A DNA stretch of 64,000 nt. Source: Actinoplanes sp. N902-109. GTDB taxonomy: Bacteria; Actinomycetota; Actinomycetes; Mycobacteriales; Micromonosporaceae. The stretch lies in the NCBI RefSeq assembly GCF_000389965.1, contig NC_021191.1, forward strand, positions 7,565,501-7,629,500. The letters run 5' to 3'. The notes beneath the pieces are model-generated. The model saw only the letters and a list, made by a program, of their open reading frames with translations, was not told the origin of the DNA and did no database searches. The first letter of the stretch is position 1, and each line of letters starts with the position of its first letter. The translations under genes and the position numbers were made by a program. Below are positions 25,338-34,216 of the stretch, piece after piece.

Positions 25338-26306
25338 TCAGGGCGTCGGGTGGGGCGCAGCGGGCGGATCGACCGGTTCTCCTTCGCGGCTACGGTCAGG
25401 GCCTTCTCCGGGCGACGGATCGCGGGCCTCGGCATCCAGGAGCGGGGCATCCGGCTCGCTCGTGAGTCGCGGGCGGGACTCGGCGGCCCCCTCCGCCGGG
25501 CGGTGGCCGCCGGGCTCACCTGAGGGGCAGACATCGTCGGTCTCAGCTGAGGGGCGGACGCCGACGGGCTCAGCTGACGGGCGGAAGTCGTCCGGCTCAG
25601 CTGACGGGCGGAAGTCGTCCGGCTCAGCTGACGGGCGGAAGTCGTCCGGCTCAGCTGACGGGCGGAAGTCGTCCGGCTCAGCTGACGGGCGGAAGTCGAC
25701 GGGCTCAGCTGACGGGCGGAAGTCGACGGGCTCAGCTGACGGGCGGAAGTCGACGGGCTCAGCTGACGGGCGGAGGTCGTCGGCGAGGAGGTCCATGAGG
25801 AGGCCGTCGTGCCAGGTGCCGTCCGGGCCGCGTTCGTACTGGCGCATGATGCCTACCGGGCGGAAGCCTGCCTTGGTGTAGCAGCGGATGGCCGGGGCGT
25901 TGTCGGCGGCCGGGTCGATGACGAGGCGGTGAAAACCGGCTACCTCGATCAGGTACGTGGCCAGCGCGCGCACCGCGTCAGTGCCGAGACCGCGGCCGTG
26001 GGCTGCCGGGTCGATGAAGATGTCGAGGCTGGCGTGACTGTAGTCGGGGTCTTCCTCGGCCGACCACTGGATGGCTCCGACGATGCGCTGGCCCTGCCGG
26101 ATGGTCAGGAAGCTGAGTTCCTTGTCGGCGATCGAGGCGCGGATCTCGGCGGCCGGATCGGTGCCGCCGCCCCAGCGGGCGCGTACCTGCGGGGTGCGCC
26201 GGATCGCCGCCAGCGCCGGGACGTCGGAGTCGGTCGCCGGTCGCAGCGTGACCATGGCGCCGGACACCTCGTGGTGGGGCTCCGGGCGGCCGATGATCGC
26301 TGCCAT
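25338..26306 (-). CDS. GNAT N-acetyltransferase with a 27-bp-repeat C-terminal tail
   Basis: A 322-residue protein. Residues about 18-180 form a GCN5-type acetyltransferase close to aminoglycoside 6'-N-acetyltransferase-like enzymes: VTLRPATDSDVPAL, then ASLDIFIDPAAHGRGLGTDAVRAL with the acetyl-CoA loop, and NAPAIRCYTKAGFRPVG. From about residue 180 the chain is made of nine-residue repeats of the form VDFRPSAEP or DDFRPSAEP, then a Pro/Glu-rich acidic tail of 60 residues. ATG 26255, just before VTLRP, is an equally good start. Substrate unknown; no resistance claim is made. Confidence 0.8.
   Translation of the reverse strand: MAAIIGRPEPHHEVSGAMVTLRPATDSDVPALAAIRRTPQVRARWGGGTDPAAEIRASIADKELSFLTIRQGQRIVGAIQWSAEEDPDYSHASLDIFIDPAAHGRGLGTDAVRALATYLIEVAGFHRLVIDPAADNAPAIRCYTKAGFRPVGIMRQYERGPDGTWHDGLLMDLLADDLRPSAEPVDFRPSAEPVDFRPSAEPVDFRPSAEPDDFRPSAEPDDFRPSAEPDDFRPSAEPDDFRPSAEPVGVRPSAETDDVCPSGEPGGHRPAEGAAESRPRLTSEPDAPLLDAEARDPSPGEGPDRSREGEPVDPPAAPHPTP
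25514..25783. repeat. In-frame 27-bp minisatellite, ten units
   Basis: Ten units at exact 27-bp spacing (ctcag-type anchor at 25515, 25542, 25569, 25596 and so on to 25758). The eight between 25568 and 25783 are almost identical and differ mainly at a two-base switch that toggles Val and Asp in the encoded nonapeptide. The outer two are degenerate. Confidence 0.92.
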
Positions 26307-26379
26307 GCCCGCAGCCTACTCACCGGCGAATGGTAGTTTCGCCCCTCGAAACGGGTTGGTGTCGGATTGCGAGGTTGCG

Positions 26380-27633
26380 GTGAAGGGCTGGCAGGACGCG
26401 CCGGAAGGGCAGACCGCGGCGAACGACCGCGCCACCCGCCCGGAGATCTGGTTCCAGCCGGAAGCTCACTATCCGCCGGCACGGGATGCGTATCTGCCTG
26501 AGGTGGCGCCGGTGTGGGGTGCGCGCGTGCAGACCCCGCCGCCGAGGTCGCCCGCGGAGGACCCGCGCCCGATCTCCCCGGCACCGATCGTGCCCCGGCC
26601 GCTCCCGACAGCCCCGGCCTCGCCGGCACCGATGCCTCCGCGCCCCGCGCCCGACGAGCCCACCCCCGAAGACCACGCGCACGGCACGACCCCGCACGAC
26701 AAGACCCCGCACGGCACGAACCCCGAGACCACGAACGGCGAGACCACGCACAGCCACACCACGAACGGCGCGACCACGAACGGCGCGATCGAGCCGGCAG
26801 AAGCGCAGCTACCGGCGCCGAGCACCACAACAAGCACCCCATCAGGCACCGCGGCGGGGGTGGACGAGGGGCAGGCGTATCGGCCGGCGCCGCGGCATCC
26901 CGGGACCGGGGAGTGGCGGGGCATCGTGATCATCACGGGCACCGACGCGGGGGTGGGCAAGACCGCTGCCGCTTCGGCCGTCGCGGCGGCTGCGCAGGCT
27001 GCGGGGCTGCGGGTGGCCGTGATCAAGGTGGGACAGACCGGTACGGCCGACGGCGGCCCCACCGACACCGACCTGGTCAACCGGCTCGCCGCACCGCACA
27101 CCTGCCGGGCCCTCGCGTCGTACCCGGAGTCGCTGGCGCCGTTGTCCGCGGCGAAGGTCGCCGGGCTGGCACCGCTGGAGCTGTACGAGGTCGTCGATGC
27201 CGTCCGGGGTGCGGCGGACAAGCATGATCTCGTGCTGGTCGAGGGCGTCGGGGGTCTGCTGGTGCCGATGGGGGTGCGGCCGTCGGGTGACCCGTGGACC
27301 GTGGCGGATCTGGCGACCACGCTGGGCGCTCAGACGATTGTGGTGGCTCGGGCCGGGCTGGGCACGATGAACCACACGGCGCTGACCCTGGAGGCCCTGG
27401 ACCGGCGTGGGGTGACCGCCAAGGTGGTGCTCGGGGACTGGCCGGTGCACCCGGGACTGGGGCACTGGGCCAATTTCACCGAGCTGGTGCCGCATCTGGT
27501 GGGTGCGCTGCCGGCGGGGGCGGACCGGATGGACCCCGGGGTGTTCCAGCGGTCGGCGCCCGGGTGGCTGACCCCGGCGCTGTACGGGGTGCTCGACGAC
27601 TGGCGGGTCTGGGCCGAGGACGTACCGGGATAG
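26380..27633 (+). CDS. bioD: Dethiobiotin synthetase with long disordered N-terminal extension
   Basis: A 417-residue protein. The C-terminal 230 residues are dethiobiotin synthase, which closes the ureido ring from diaminopelargonate, CO2 and ATP: P-loop TGTDAGVGKT near residue 193, KVGQTG, VEGVGGLLVPM and VVARAGLGTMNHT. The first 180 residues have no match to BioD: they begin with a GWQDAPEG segment and become Pro-rich and then Thr/Asn/His-rich with TNGATTNGA repeats. The start is uncertain; GTG 26380 is used and GTG 26362 is an alternative. No other biotin gene is nearby. Confidence 0.8.
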   Translation: MKGWQDAPEGQTAANDRATRPEIWFQPEAHYPPARDAYLPEVAPVWGARVQTPPPRSPAEDPRPISPAPIVPRPLPTAPASPAPMPPRPAPDEPTPEDHAHGTTPHDKTPHGTNPETTNGETTHSHTTNGATTNGAIEPAEAQLPAPSTTTSTPSGTAAGVDEGQAYRPAPRHPGTGEWRGIVIITGTDAGVGKTAAASAVAAAAQAAGLRVAVIKVGQTGTADGGPTDTDLVNRLAAPHTCRALASYPESLAPLSAAKVAGLAPLELYEVVDAVRGAADKHDLVLVEGVGGLLVPMGVRPSGDPWTVADLATTLGAQTIVVARAGLGTMNHTALTLEALDRRGVTAKVVLGDWPVHPGLGHWANFTELVPHLVGALPAGADRMDPGVFQRSAPGWLTPALYGVLDDWRVWAEDVPG

Positions 27634-27687
27634 GGGTTTTCGGCAGTGCACCGCACGTCCGGGACCGTTGCTCGATAGCGTGGCGGC

Positions 27688-28968
27688 GTGGATGGCGTGG
27701 GCGGGCAGATCGTGCTCGTGCTGGTGCTCGTGCTGGTCAACGCGGCTTTCTCGGGCAGTGAGATGGCGTTGGTCTCGCTGCGGGACAGTCAGGTGCACCG
27801 GCTGGAACGCGGGTCGCGGGCGGGGCGGGTGCTCGGCCGGTTGACCCGGGATCCGAACCGGTTCCTGGCCACCATTCAGATCGGCATCACGCTGGCCGGT
27901 TTCCTGGCGTCGGCGGCGGCCGCGGTGTCGTTGTCCGAGCCGTTGGTGGCGCCGCTGGGGTTTCTCGGCGCGGCGGCCCGGCCCGCCGCGATCCTGCTGG
28001 TCACGATGGCGCTGACGTTCGTCACGCTGGTGCTCGGTGAGCTGGCGCCGAAACGGATCGCGATGCAGCGTACGGAGGGCTGGGCGCTTGTCGTGGCCCG
28101 CCCGCTGGACCTGCTCTCGGCGGTCTCGCGCCCGGCGGTGTGGCTGTTGAGCCGGGCCACGAACGGGGTGGTGCGGCTGGCCGGCGGCGACCCGCGGGCG
28201 CAGCGCGAGGAGGTCAGCACCGAGGAGATCCGCGCCATGGTCGCCGCGCAGCAGGATTTCTCGGCCGAGCAGCGCACGATCATCTCGGGCGCGTTCGAGA
28301 TCGCCGACCGGATCCTGCGGGAGATCCTGGTGCCCCGGCGCGACGTGCTCACCCTGGCCATGGGGTTGCCCGCCCGGCAGGCGTTGCGGCAGCTGATCGC
28401 CGGTGGCCATTCCCGGGCGCCGGTGGTGGGCCCGGCGGGGCTGGACGACGTGATCGGGGTGGTGCACCTGCGGGACCTGGTGGACGCGGCCGGGCCGGTG
28501 GACGCGGCGGCGCGGCCGGGCCTGTTCCTGCCGGAGACGCTGCGGGTGTCCGACGCGATCCGGCAGATGCGCCAGGAACGCCAGCAGCTGGCCCTGCTGG
28601 TGGATGAGCGGGGCGCCATCGAGGGCATCGTCACCATGGAGGACCTGGTCGAGGAGATCGTCGGTGAGATCTACGACGAGACCGACCGGGACGGGCAGGC
28701 CGTGGTGACCGAGCCGGACGGCGCACTGCTGCTGCCCGGCGCGTTCCCGGTGCACGACCTGCCCGGCATCGGTTTCCACGAGAGCAACGGGCACGAGGAG
28801 GGCGACTACACCACGATCGCGGGCAAGGTGCTGGCGTCGCTGGGCCACATCCCGACCGCGCCGGGCGAGGTGGTGGCGCTGCCGGAGTTCACCGCGGAGG
28901 TCGTCGAGGTCACCGGGCGCGCGATCACGAGCGTCCGGCTGCGGGCCACCTCCCGGGAAACCCGCTGA
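27688..28968 (+). CDS. CNNM/CorC-type membrane protein with CBS domains
   Basis: A 426-residue membrane protein of the hemolysin C/CNNM family, linked to Mg2+ or Co2+ transport. The N-terminal DUF21 region (residues about 1-195) has three to four helices and the conserved SGSEMALVSL and GELAPKRIA motifs. Two CBS domains (about 205-335) follow, with VPRRDVLTL and VDERGAIEGIVTMEDLVEEIVGEI, and then a CorC/HlyC C-terminal domain (about 345-420). GTG 27688 has TAGCGT 6 nt upstream, indicating a leaderless start. Confidence 0.92.
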   Translation: MDGVGGQIVLVLVLVLVNAAFSGSEMALVSLRDSQVHRLERGSRAGRVLGRLTRDPNRFLATIQIGITLAGFLASAAAAVSLSEPLVAPLGFLGAAARPAAILLVTMALTFVTLVLGELAPKRIAMQRTEGWALVVARPLDLLSAVSRPAVWLLSRATNGVVRLAGGDPRAQREEVSTEEIRAMVAAQQDFSAEQRTIISGAFEIADRILREILVPRRDVLTLAMGLPARQALRQLIAGGHSRAPVVGPAGLDDVIGVVHLRDLVDAAGPVDAAARPGLFLPETLRVSDAIRQMRQERQQLALLVDERGAIEGIVTMEDLVEEIVGEIYDETDRDGQAVVTEPDGALLLPGAFPVHDLPGIGFHESNGHEEGDYTTIAGKVLASLGHIPTAPGEVVALPEFTAEVVEVTGRAITSVRLRATSRETR

Positions 28969-28970
28969 CC

Positions 28971-29183
28971 TCAGTGCCCGGCGTCGTACGCCGCCACCAG
29001 GAACGTGGTCAGCAGGAAGAGACCACCCAGCAGCAGTGGCCGGGCGAGGCCCCAGAAGTATCTGCGCTTCGCCGGCACGTCACGCCGGGCGGCGCGCCAG
29101 TCGTGCGGGGCGGCGTGGGTGCGACCCATGCGGTAGGCGATGGTGCCGATGATGCCGGCGACGATCAGGATGACGACGCTCAC
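28971..29183 (-). CDS. Small two-helix membrane protein
   Basis: A 70-residue membrane protein. One helix (VILIVAGIIGTIAY) lies at the N terminus and a second (LLLGGLFLLTTFLVAAY) near the C terminus, joined by a basic loop (RRDVPAKRRY). GTG 29183 is preferred because AGGGGG lies 6-7 nt upstream. The gene converges with CNNM, whose stop is 2 nt away. No known family. Confidence 0.65.
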   Translation of the reverse strand: MSVVILIVAGIIGTIAYRMGRTHAAPHDWRAARRDVPAKRRYFWGLARPLLLGGLFLLTTFLVAAYDAGH

Positions 29184-29309
29184 TGCGAACCCCCTGGAGA
29201 GGCGTAGCGGTGCCGGACGTCTCCCAGTGTCAGCGTCCGATACGCCCCTTCCAAGGGGATATGTGGGTACGAAGCGGGGTCGGGGCAAGGAACGGGACGG
29301 GCCGCTCTG

Positions 29310-30212
29310 TCAGCTTTCTGCGGGGACGCAGACCTTGACAGCGCCGGGTGCCACCGAGATGCGAATCTTCTTGACTTTGTCGCGGGCGCCGCCGTCCAGT
29401 TCGTACGTCAGCGGCTCGCGCAGCTTGACGTCGACCCGCCGGGCCCGGGTCATGTGCACGAACGGCGACTCGTCGGATCGGCCCACCGCCATGCGGCCCA
29501 TCGTGCGGGCCCACTGCCCGGCACCGCGGGCGGTGGCCACGCCGATGTCGAGCCAGCCGTCGTCCGGCTTGGCGTCGTCGAACGCGGTGATGCCCCCGGT
29601 GATCTTGCTGACGTTGCCGACCAGCACGCAGCTCGCCGCGTCGGAGAACCAGGGGGTGCCGTCCACCTTGATCTTCGCCTGCGGCGCCGGCCCGTCCAGG
29701 TGGCGCAGGCTGGTCCAGACGTACGAGAGCTTGCCGAGCCGGTCCTTCAGCTTGCCGTCGGCGTCGTGGATCATCGCACCGTCGAAGCCGATGCCGGCCA
29801 TCACCGCGAAGTGCTCGCCGTTGAGCACGCCCAGGTCGAGCTTGCGCCGTTCGCCGTGGAAGGCGTTGTGGACGGCGCCGGGCAGGTCGGCAGGCACCTG
29901 CAGGTTGGTGGCGAGCAGGTTGGCCGTCCCGGCCGGGATGATGCCGACCGGGATCCTCGCGCCGTTCTTCGTCGCCGCCAAGGCGTCCAGCGAGCGCTGC
30001 ACCATGCCGTCGCCACCCCAGACGATCACCAGATCGGGGTTCTTCGCGACGGCCTTGCGCACCTGCTTGGGTGCCTTCTTGCTCTTGGGCACCTCGTACC
30101 AGAACAGGTCCTCGACGCCTTCGTCGGTGACGAGCCGGCGCAGCTCGTCCAGCCCGCCGCCGAGGGTCTTGCGCTGATGCGCGATCACAGCGACTTTCCG
30201 GGGGGTCCGCAT
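29310..30212 (-). CDS. Diacylglycerol/sphingosine kinase-family lipid kinase
   Basis: A 300-residue protein of the DagK/YegS fold. The nucleotide site reads LVIVWGGDGMVQRSLDAL near residue 57 (GGDGT in most members, Met here for Thr) and is followed by PVGIIPAGTANLLATNL. The C-terminal beta-sandwich includes GIGFDGAMI. It is expected to phosphorylate a membrane lipid at the cytoplasmic face; the substrate may be diacylglycerol or another lipid. ATG 30212 (MRTPRKVAVIAH) starts directly at the first strand. It lies 43 nt downstream of the GAF gene and may be co-transcribed. Confidence 0.87.
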   Translation of the reverse strand: MRTPRKVAVIAHQRKTLGGGLDELRRLVTDEGVEDLFWYEVPKSKKAPKQVRKAVAKNPDLVIVWGGDGMVQRSLDALAATKNGARIPVGIIPAGTANLLATNLQVPADLPGAVHNAFHGERRKLDLGVLNGEHFAVMAGIGFDGAMIHDADGKLKDRLGKLSYVWTSLRHLDGPAPQAKIKVDGTPWFSDAASCVLVGNVSKITGGITAFDDAKPDDGWLDIGVATARGAGQWARTMGRMAVGRSDESPFVHMTRARRVDVKLREPLTYELDGGARDKVKKIRISVAPGAVKVCVPAES

Positions 30213-30255
30213 GCGATCGGACCTACCCGGAAGCCGCGGGATCCAACCAGGACCG

Positions 30256-30834
30256 TCAGGACACCGTCTCGCGCATGCGCTGCTCGGCGGCGGCACTGCG
30301 GATCACCATGAGCCGCAGCTCCAGCTCGTCGGCCACCATCGAGGCGAGGTGCTCCAGCGCCTTGAGCTGTCGCGGGTTCGCCTCCCGCGGCCGGTTGTCG
30401 ATCACGTTGACCGTGCCCAGCCGGTAGCCGTCGTGGGTGCGGATCGGCGCGGCGGCATAGAAGCGCAGCCCCAGCTCGCCGCGGACCAGCGGGTGCTCCA
30501 GGGTGCGTGGGTCGACCGCCGCGTTGTTGATCACGTACACGTCGTCCTGGGAGATCACCGACGCGCACAGGCCGGGCTCCTTGCCGACCTCGCGCACGCC
30601 GCTCAGCCCCTGACACGCCGCCAGCCAGACCCGGTCCTGCTCGACCAGCGAGACCGTGGCGATCGGCGTGTCGAAAATGGCACCGGCCACGAAGGCGATC
30701 CGGTCGTACGCATCCTCCCCGGGCTGATCCACCAGCCGGTAGCGGCGCACGGCGTCCAACCGGCGCTGCTCCGCGGGGCTGATGGCGTCGAGGTACTCGT
30801 AGGCACCGCCCGACACCGGGCTGCTGTTGGTCAT
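30256..30834 (-). CDS. GAF-domain sensor protein
   Basis: A 192-residue cytoplasmic protein made almost entirely of one GAF domain (about 40-180), with the family's typical ALVSLVEQDRVWL, FYAAAPIRTHDGYRLGTVNVID and a following helix. Such stand-alone GAF proteins bind small ligands or pass signals to partner kinases or cyclases. A GGGGGGCTCTCC stretch lies just upstream of the ATG. The ligand cannot be told from the sequence. Confidence 0.8.
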   Translation of the reverse strand: MTNSSPVSGGAYEYLDAISPAEQRRLDAVRRYRLVDQPGEDAYDRIAFVAGAIFDTPIATVSLVEQDRVWLAACQGLSGVREVGKEPGLCASVISQDDVYVINNAAVDPRTLEHPLVRGELGLRFYAAAPIRTHDGYRLGTVNVIDNRPREANPRQLKALEHLASMVADELELRLMVIRSAAAEQRMRETVS

Positions 30835-30992
30835 GGAGAGCCCCCCTCACACAGTGATCATCGCGTCACAACAGCGACACGGGCAGCCTAGTGAAACTTC
30901 CGGGGTCCACCGCAACGGCGACGCTCACCGAATCCGGCTGTGAGGTGTCTGAAAGCGAGAATGTCGCACACGGTGTCGGGTAGTAGAGGAGC

Positions 30993-31892
30993 GTGAAACC
31001 ACCGGTAGCCGTCGTAGTCGGACAAATAGCCCGCGATCTCGTCCTGTCCGTGGCCACCGCCCCGGAGGCCGGCGTCGCCGCCGACGCGAGCGACCGCCGG
31101 GAACAGCTCGGCGGCAAGGGTGCCAACCAGGCGGTCGGTCTGGCCCAGCTGGGGGTACGCCCCAAGCTGCTCGCCGTCGCCGGGGACGACGTGATCGGCG
31201 ACGTGCTGATCGCCCAGGCCCAGTCCGACGGGATCGACACCGCCGCGGTGATCCGCCGCCGGGGCACCCTGACCGGCCTGATCGTCGAAGTGCTCGACGA
31301 CGACGGCAAGTGGCGGTACGTGCAGCACCTGCCCGAGCCGGTGCTGCTGACCGAGGCGGACGTGCGTGGTGCCCGGGAGGTCATCGCGAGTGCGGACGCT
31401 GTGCTCGTACAGCTGCAACAGCCGGCGGCAGCGGCACAGGCCGCAGCGGAGATCGGCCGGCAGGCCGGGGCCCTGGTCGTGCTCGACGGGGTGCCGCAGG
31501 ACGCCCACCTGGCCGCCGCCGATGTGCTGCGCGCCGACGAGCAGGAGGCGAAGTTGCTGCTCGACGACGATCCGAGCGCCGACAAGGCCCGGGCACTGCT
31601 GGCCAAAGGACCCCGCCTGCTCGCGCTGGGCGTCCCGGACGGCAACCTCTTCGTCTGGTCGGACGGGCACCTGCACCTGCCGCTGACCAGCGAGACGGTG
31701 GTCGACACGACCGGCGGCGGGGACGCCTTCACGGCGGCGCTGACCGCGGCCCTGCTGCGCGGCGAGGACTACCCCACGGCGGCCCGCTGGGCGGTGTCGG
31801 CCTCCGGTGCCACCGTGGGACACCCGAGCGGGCGCCCCCAGCTGCACACCGAGGAGCTGCAGAAGCGGGTGCGGGAGCTGGCCGGTGGGTGA
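30993..31892 (+). CDS. PfkB/ribokinase-family sugar kinase
   Basis: A 299-residue kinase with the two PfkB signatures: GGKGANQAVGLAQLG near residue 40 and DTTGGGDAFTAAL near 240, including the catalytic Asp. It should phosphorylate a sugar or nucleoside. TAGTAG ends 6 nt before the GTG, supporting a leaderless start. The gene overlaps the following GH65 phosphorylase by 8 nt, so the pair is translationally coupled and probably handles the same sugar. Confidence 0.9.
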   Translation: MKPPVAVVVGQIARDLVLSVATAPEAGVAADASDRREQLGGKGANQAVGLAQLGVRPKLLAVAGDDVIGDVLIAQAQSDGIDTAAVIRRRGTLTGLIVEVLDDDGKWRYVQHLPEPVLLTEADVRGAREVIASADAVLVQLQQPAAAAQAAAEIGRQAGALVVLDGVPQDAHLAAADVLRADEQEAKLLLDDDPSADKARALLAKGPRLLALGVPDGNLFVWSDGHLHLPLTSETVVDTTGGGDAFTAALTAALLRGEDYPTAARWAVSASGATVGHPSGRPQLHTEELQKRVRELAGG

Positions 31893-34206
31893 GCTGGGGC
31901 CGGCCGAGCCCTGGGTCGTCCGCGAGGTCAGCCTGACCGGCCCGGCCCTGGGCGCGGGGGCGCTGCGCCAGGCCGAGTCGGTGTTCGCGCTCGCCAACGG
32001 GCACATCGGGCTGCGCGGCAACCTCGACGAGGGCACGCCGTGCGGGATGCCCGGCACCTACCTCAACTCGCTGTACGAGGAACGCGACCTGGTCTACCCC
32101 GAGGCCGGGTACGCGTTCCCGGAGCGCACCGAGACCATCGTGGACGCCCCGAACGGCAAGCTGATCCGGCTGGACGTGGCCGGCGAGCCGTTCGACATCC
32201 GCTCCGGCGTGCTGCACCGCCACGAGCGCAGCCTCGACCTGCGGGCCGGGGTGCTGCACCGCGACGTGGACTGGCAGACCGCCACCGGCGACCGGGTCCG
32301 CATCCGCAGCACCCGGCTGGTGTCCTTCCCCCGCCCGTCGGTCGCGGCGATCCGCTACGAGGTCGAGGCCGTGGACCGCCCGGTCGCCATCCGGGTGACC
32401 TCCGACCTGCTGGCCAACGAGGAGCAGCCCAACCAGCGCGACGACCCGCGGGCCTCGGCCACCGTGCAGTCGCCGCTGCGCCCGCTGTCGCACTCCGACG
32501 ACGTGCTGCACCACCGCACCCGGCGCAGCGGCATCGAGGTGGCCTCCGCGGTCACCCACCGGACCAACCGCGGCAAGGCCGAGACGTCGTCCGGCGAGGA
32601 CCTGATCCGGGCCGTGATCGAGACGACGTTGCAGCCCGGCGAGACCCTGCGGGTGGTGAAGTACCTCGCCTGGTCCTGGGGCAGCGGCGCCTGCACCGAG
32701 CGCGCGGTGAGCGACCGCGACGAGGCGGCTGAGCTGGGCTTCGACGACCTGCTGCGGCGTCAGCGGGAGTATCTCGACGACTTCTGGGACAGCGCCGACG
32801 TGGCGGTCGACGGTGATCCCGAGGTGCAGCAAGGTGTGCGCTTCGGGCTGTTCCACGTGCTGCAGGCGGGGGCTCAGGCCGGCCCGCACCCCATCGCGGC
32901 GAAGGGGCTGACCGGCAACGGCTACGACGGCCATGTGCTGTGGGACACCGAAGCATTCGTGCTGCCGCTGCTGACGTACACCCATCCGGCCTGTGTGGGT
33001 CTCGCCCTGCGCTGGCGGCACCACACGCTGGGCAAGGCCCGCGAACGCGCCGAGAAGCTGCGGCTGCGCGGGGCGGCCTACCCCTGGCGGACCATCTCGG
33101 GCGCCGAGCTGTCCGGCTACTGGCCGGCGGGCACGGCGGCGCTGCACGTCAACGCGGACATCGCGGCGGCGGTCCTGCGGTACGTCGCGGCAACCGGCGA
33201 CGAGGACTTCCTGCGCGAGGCCGGGCTGGACATCCTGCTCGAAACGGCCCGCCTGTGGCACCACTACATCCACGTCGACGACGAGGGCGTCGCGCACATC
33301 GACGGCGTCACCGGGCCCGACGAGTACACCGCGCTGGTGGACGACAACACGTTCACCAACCTCATGGCCCAGCACAACCTGCTCGGCGCGGCTTCCCACG
33401 AGGATCTCCTGCGCGAGCGCGGCGTTTCCGCGGCCGAGATCGCCGGGTGGCGGTCCGTGGCAGCGGCTCTGACCCTCCCGTACGCCAAGAACCGCGACGT
33501 CCACGAACAGCACCACGGCTTCACCCGCCGCGAGGAATGGGACTTCGACGCGACCGGCGCCGACGACTACCCGCTGATGCTCAACTTCCCCTACCTCGAC
33601 CTCTATCGCCGCCAAGTCGCGAAGCAGGCCGACCTGGTGCTCGCCATGATGCTGCGCCCGGACGCCTTCTCCCCCGCCGAGAAGCTGCGCAACTTCACCT
33701 ACTACGAGGCCCGCACGGTGCGTGACTCCTCGCTGTCGGCCCCGGCCCAGGCGGTGCTGGCCGCCGAGACCGGGCACCTGGACCTGGCCCACGACTACCT
33801 GGCCGAGGCCGCCCTGCTCGACCTGCGCGCCGACGGCGAGTCCAGCGGCGACGGCCTGCACATCGCCGCCTGCGCGGGCGCCTGGACCGCCCTGGTGCTG
33901 GGCTTCGGCGGCATGCGCGACCACGGCGGCCACCTGTCGTTCGCCCCGCGCCTGCCCGAGCGGCTGAACCGGCTGTCCTTCTGCCTGCGCTGGCGGACCA
34001 GCCGCCTGCGGGTGACCATCACCCACACCGAGGTCCGGTACGAGGTGAGCGGCGCCGGCCTCACGTTCGGGCACGACGGCGACCGGCTGACCATCGCGGC
34101 CGGCGACAGCGTGACCAGGCCCCTCACCCCGGTGCCGAGCCGCCCCGCCCCGCCGACGCCCCGCCCACCCGAGCGCCGCGCCGACGCCCTGCCCGGCTCT
34201 TCCTAA
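31885..34206 (+). CDS. Glycoside hydrolase family 65 phosphorylase
   Basis: A 773-residue family 65 enzyme, a phosphorolytic disaccharide phosphorylase (maltose, trehalose, kojibiose or similar) that releases beta-glucose 1-phosphate. The N-terminal beta-sandwich has the conserved NGHIGLRGN segment. The (alpha/alpha)6 barrel has GHVLWDTEAF and the catalytic-acid region IDGVTGPDEYT. The expected KQADLVLA and TYYEARTVRDSSLS regions bind phosphate and substrate. GTG 31885 overlaps the PfkB gene. A beta-phosphoglucomutase, the usual partner, is not adjacent. Substrate specificity is not predictable here. Confidence 0.9.
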   Translation: MGELGPAEPWVVREVSLTGPALGAGALRQAESVFALANGHIGLRGNLDEGTPCGMPGTYLNSLYEERDLVYPEAGYAFPERTETIVDAPNGKLIRLDVAGEPFDIRSGVLHRHERSLDLRAGVLHRDVDWQTATGDRVRIRSTRLVSFPRPSVAAIRYEVEAVDRPVAIRVTSDLLANEEQPNQRDDPRASATVQSPLRPLSHSDDVLHHRTRRSGIEVASAVTHRTNRGKAETSSGEDLIRAVIETTLQPGETLRVVKYLAWSWGSGACTERAVSDRDEAAELGFDDLLRRQREYLDDFWDSADVAVDGDPEVQQGVRFGLFHVLQAGAQAGPHPIAAKGLTGNGYDGHVLWDTEAFVLPLLTYTHPACVGLALRWRHHTLGKARERAEKLRLRGAAYPWRTISGAELSGYWPAGTAALHVNADIAAAVLRYVAATGDEDFLREAGLDILLETARLWHHYIHVDDEGVAHIDGVTGPDEYTALVDDNTFTNLMAQHNLLGAASHEDLLRERGVSAAEIAGWRSVAAALTLPYAKNRDVHEQHHGFTRREEWDFDATGADDYPLMLNFPYLDLYRRQVAKQADLVLAMMLRPDAFSPAEKLRNFTYYEARTVRDSSLSAPAQAVLAAETGHLDLAHDYLAEAALLDLRADGESSGDGLHIAACAGAWTALVLGFGGMRDHGGHLSFAPRLPERLNRLSFCLRWRTSRLRVTITHTEVRYEVSGAGLTFGHDGDRLTIAAGDSVTRPLTPVPSRPAPPTPRPPERRADALPGSS

Positions 34207-34216
34207 GATCGTCCCC

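Noticed and set aside
25338..26306. Aminoglycoside resistance call for the GNAT gene
   Set aside because: The fold is similar to AAC(6')-like enzymes but many housekeeping GNATs share it; nothing in the sequence fixes the substrate.
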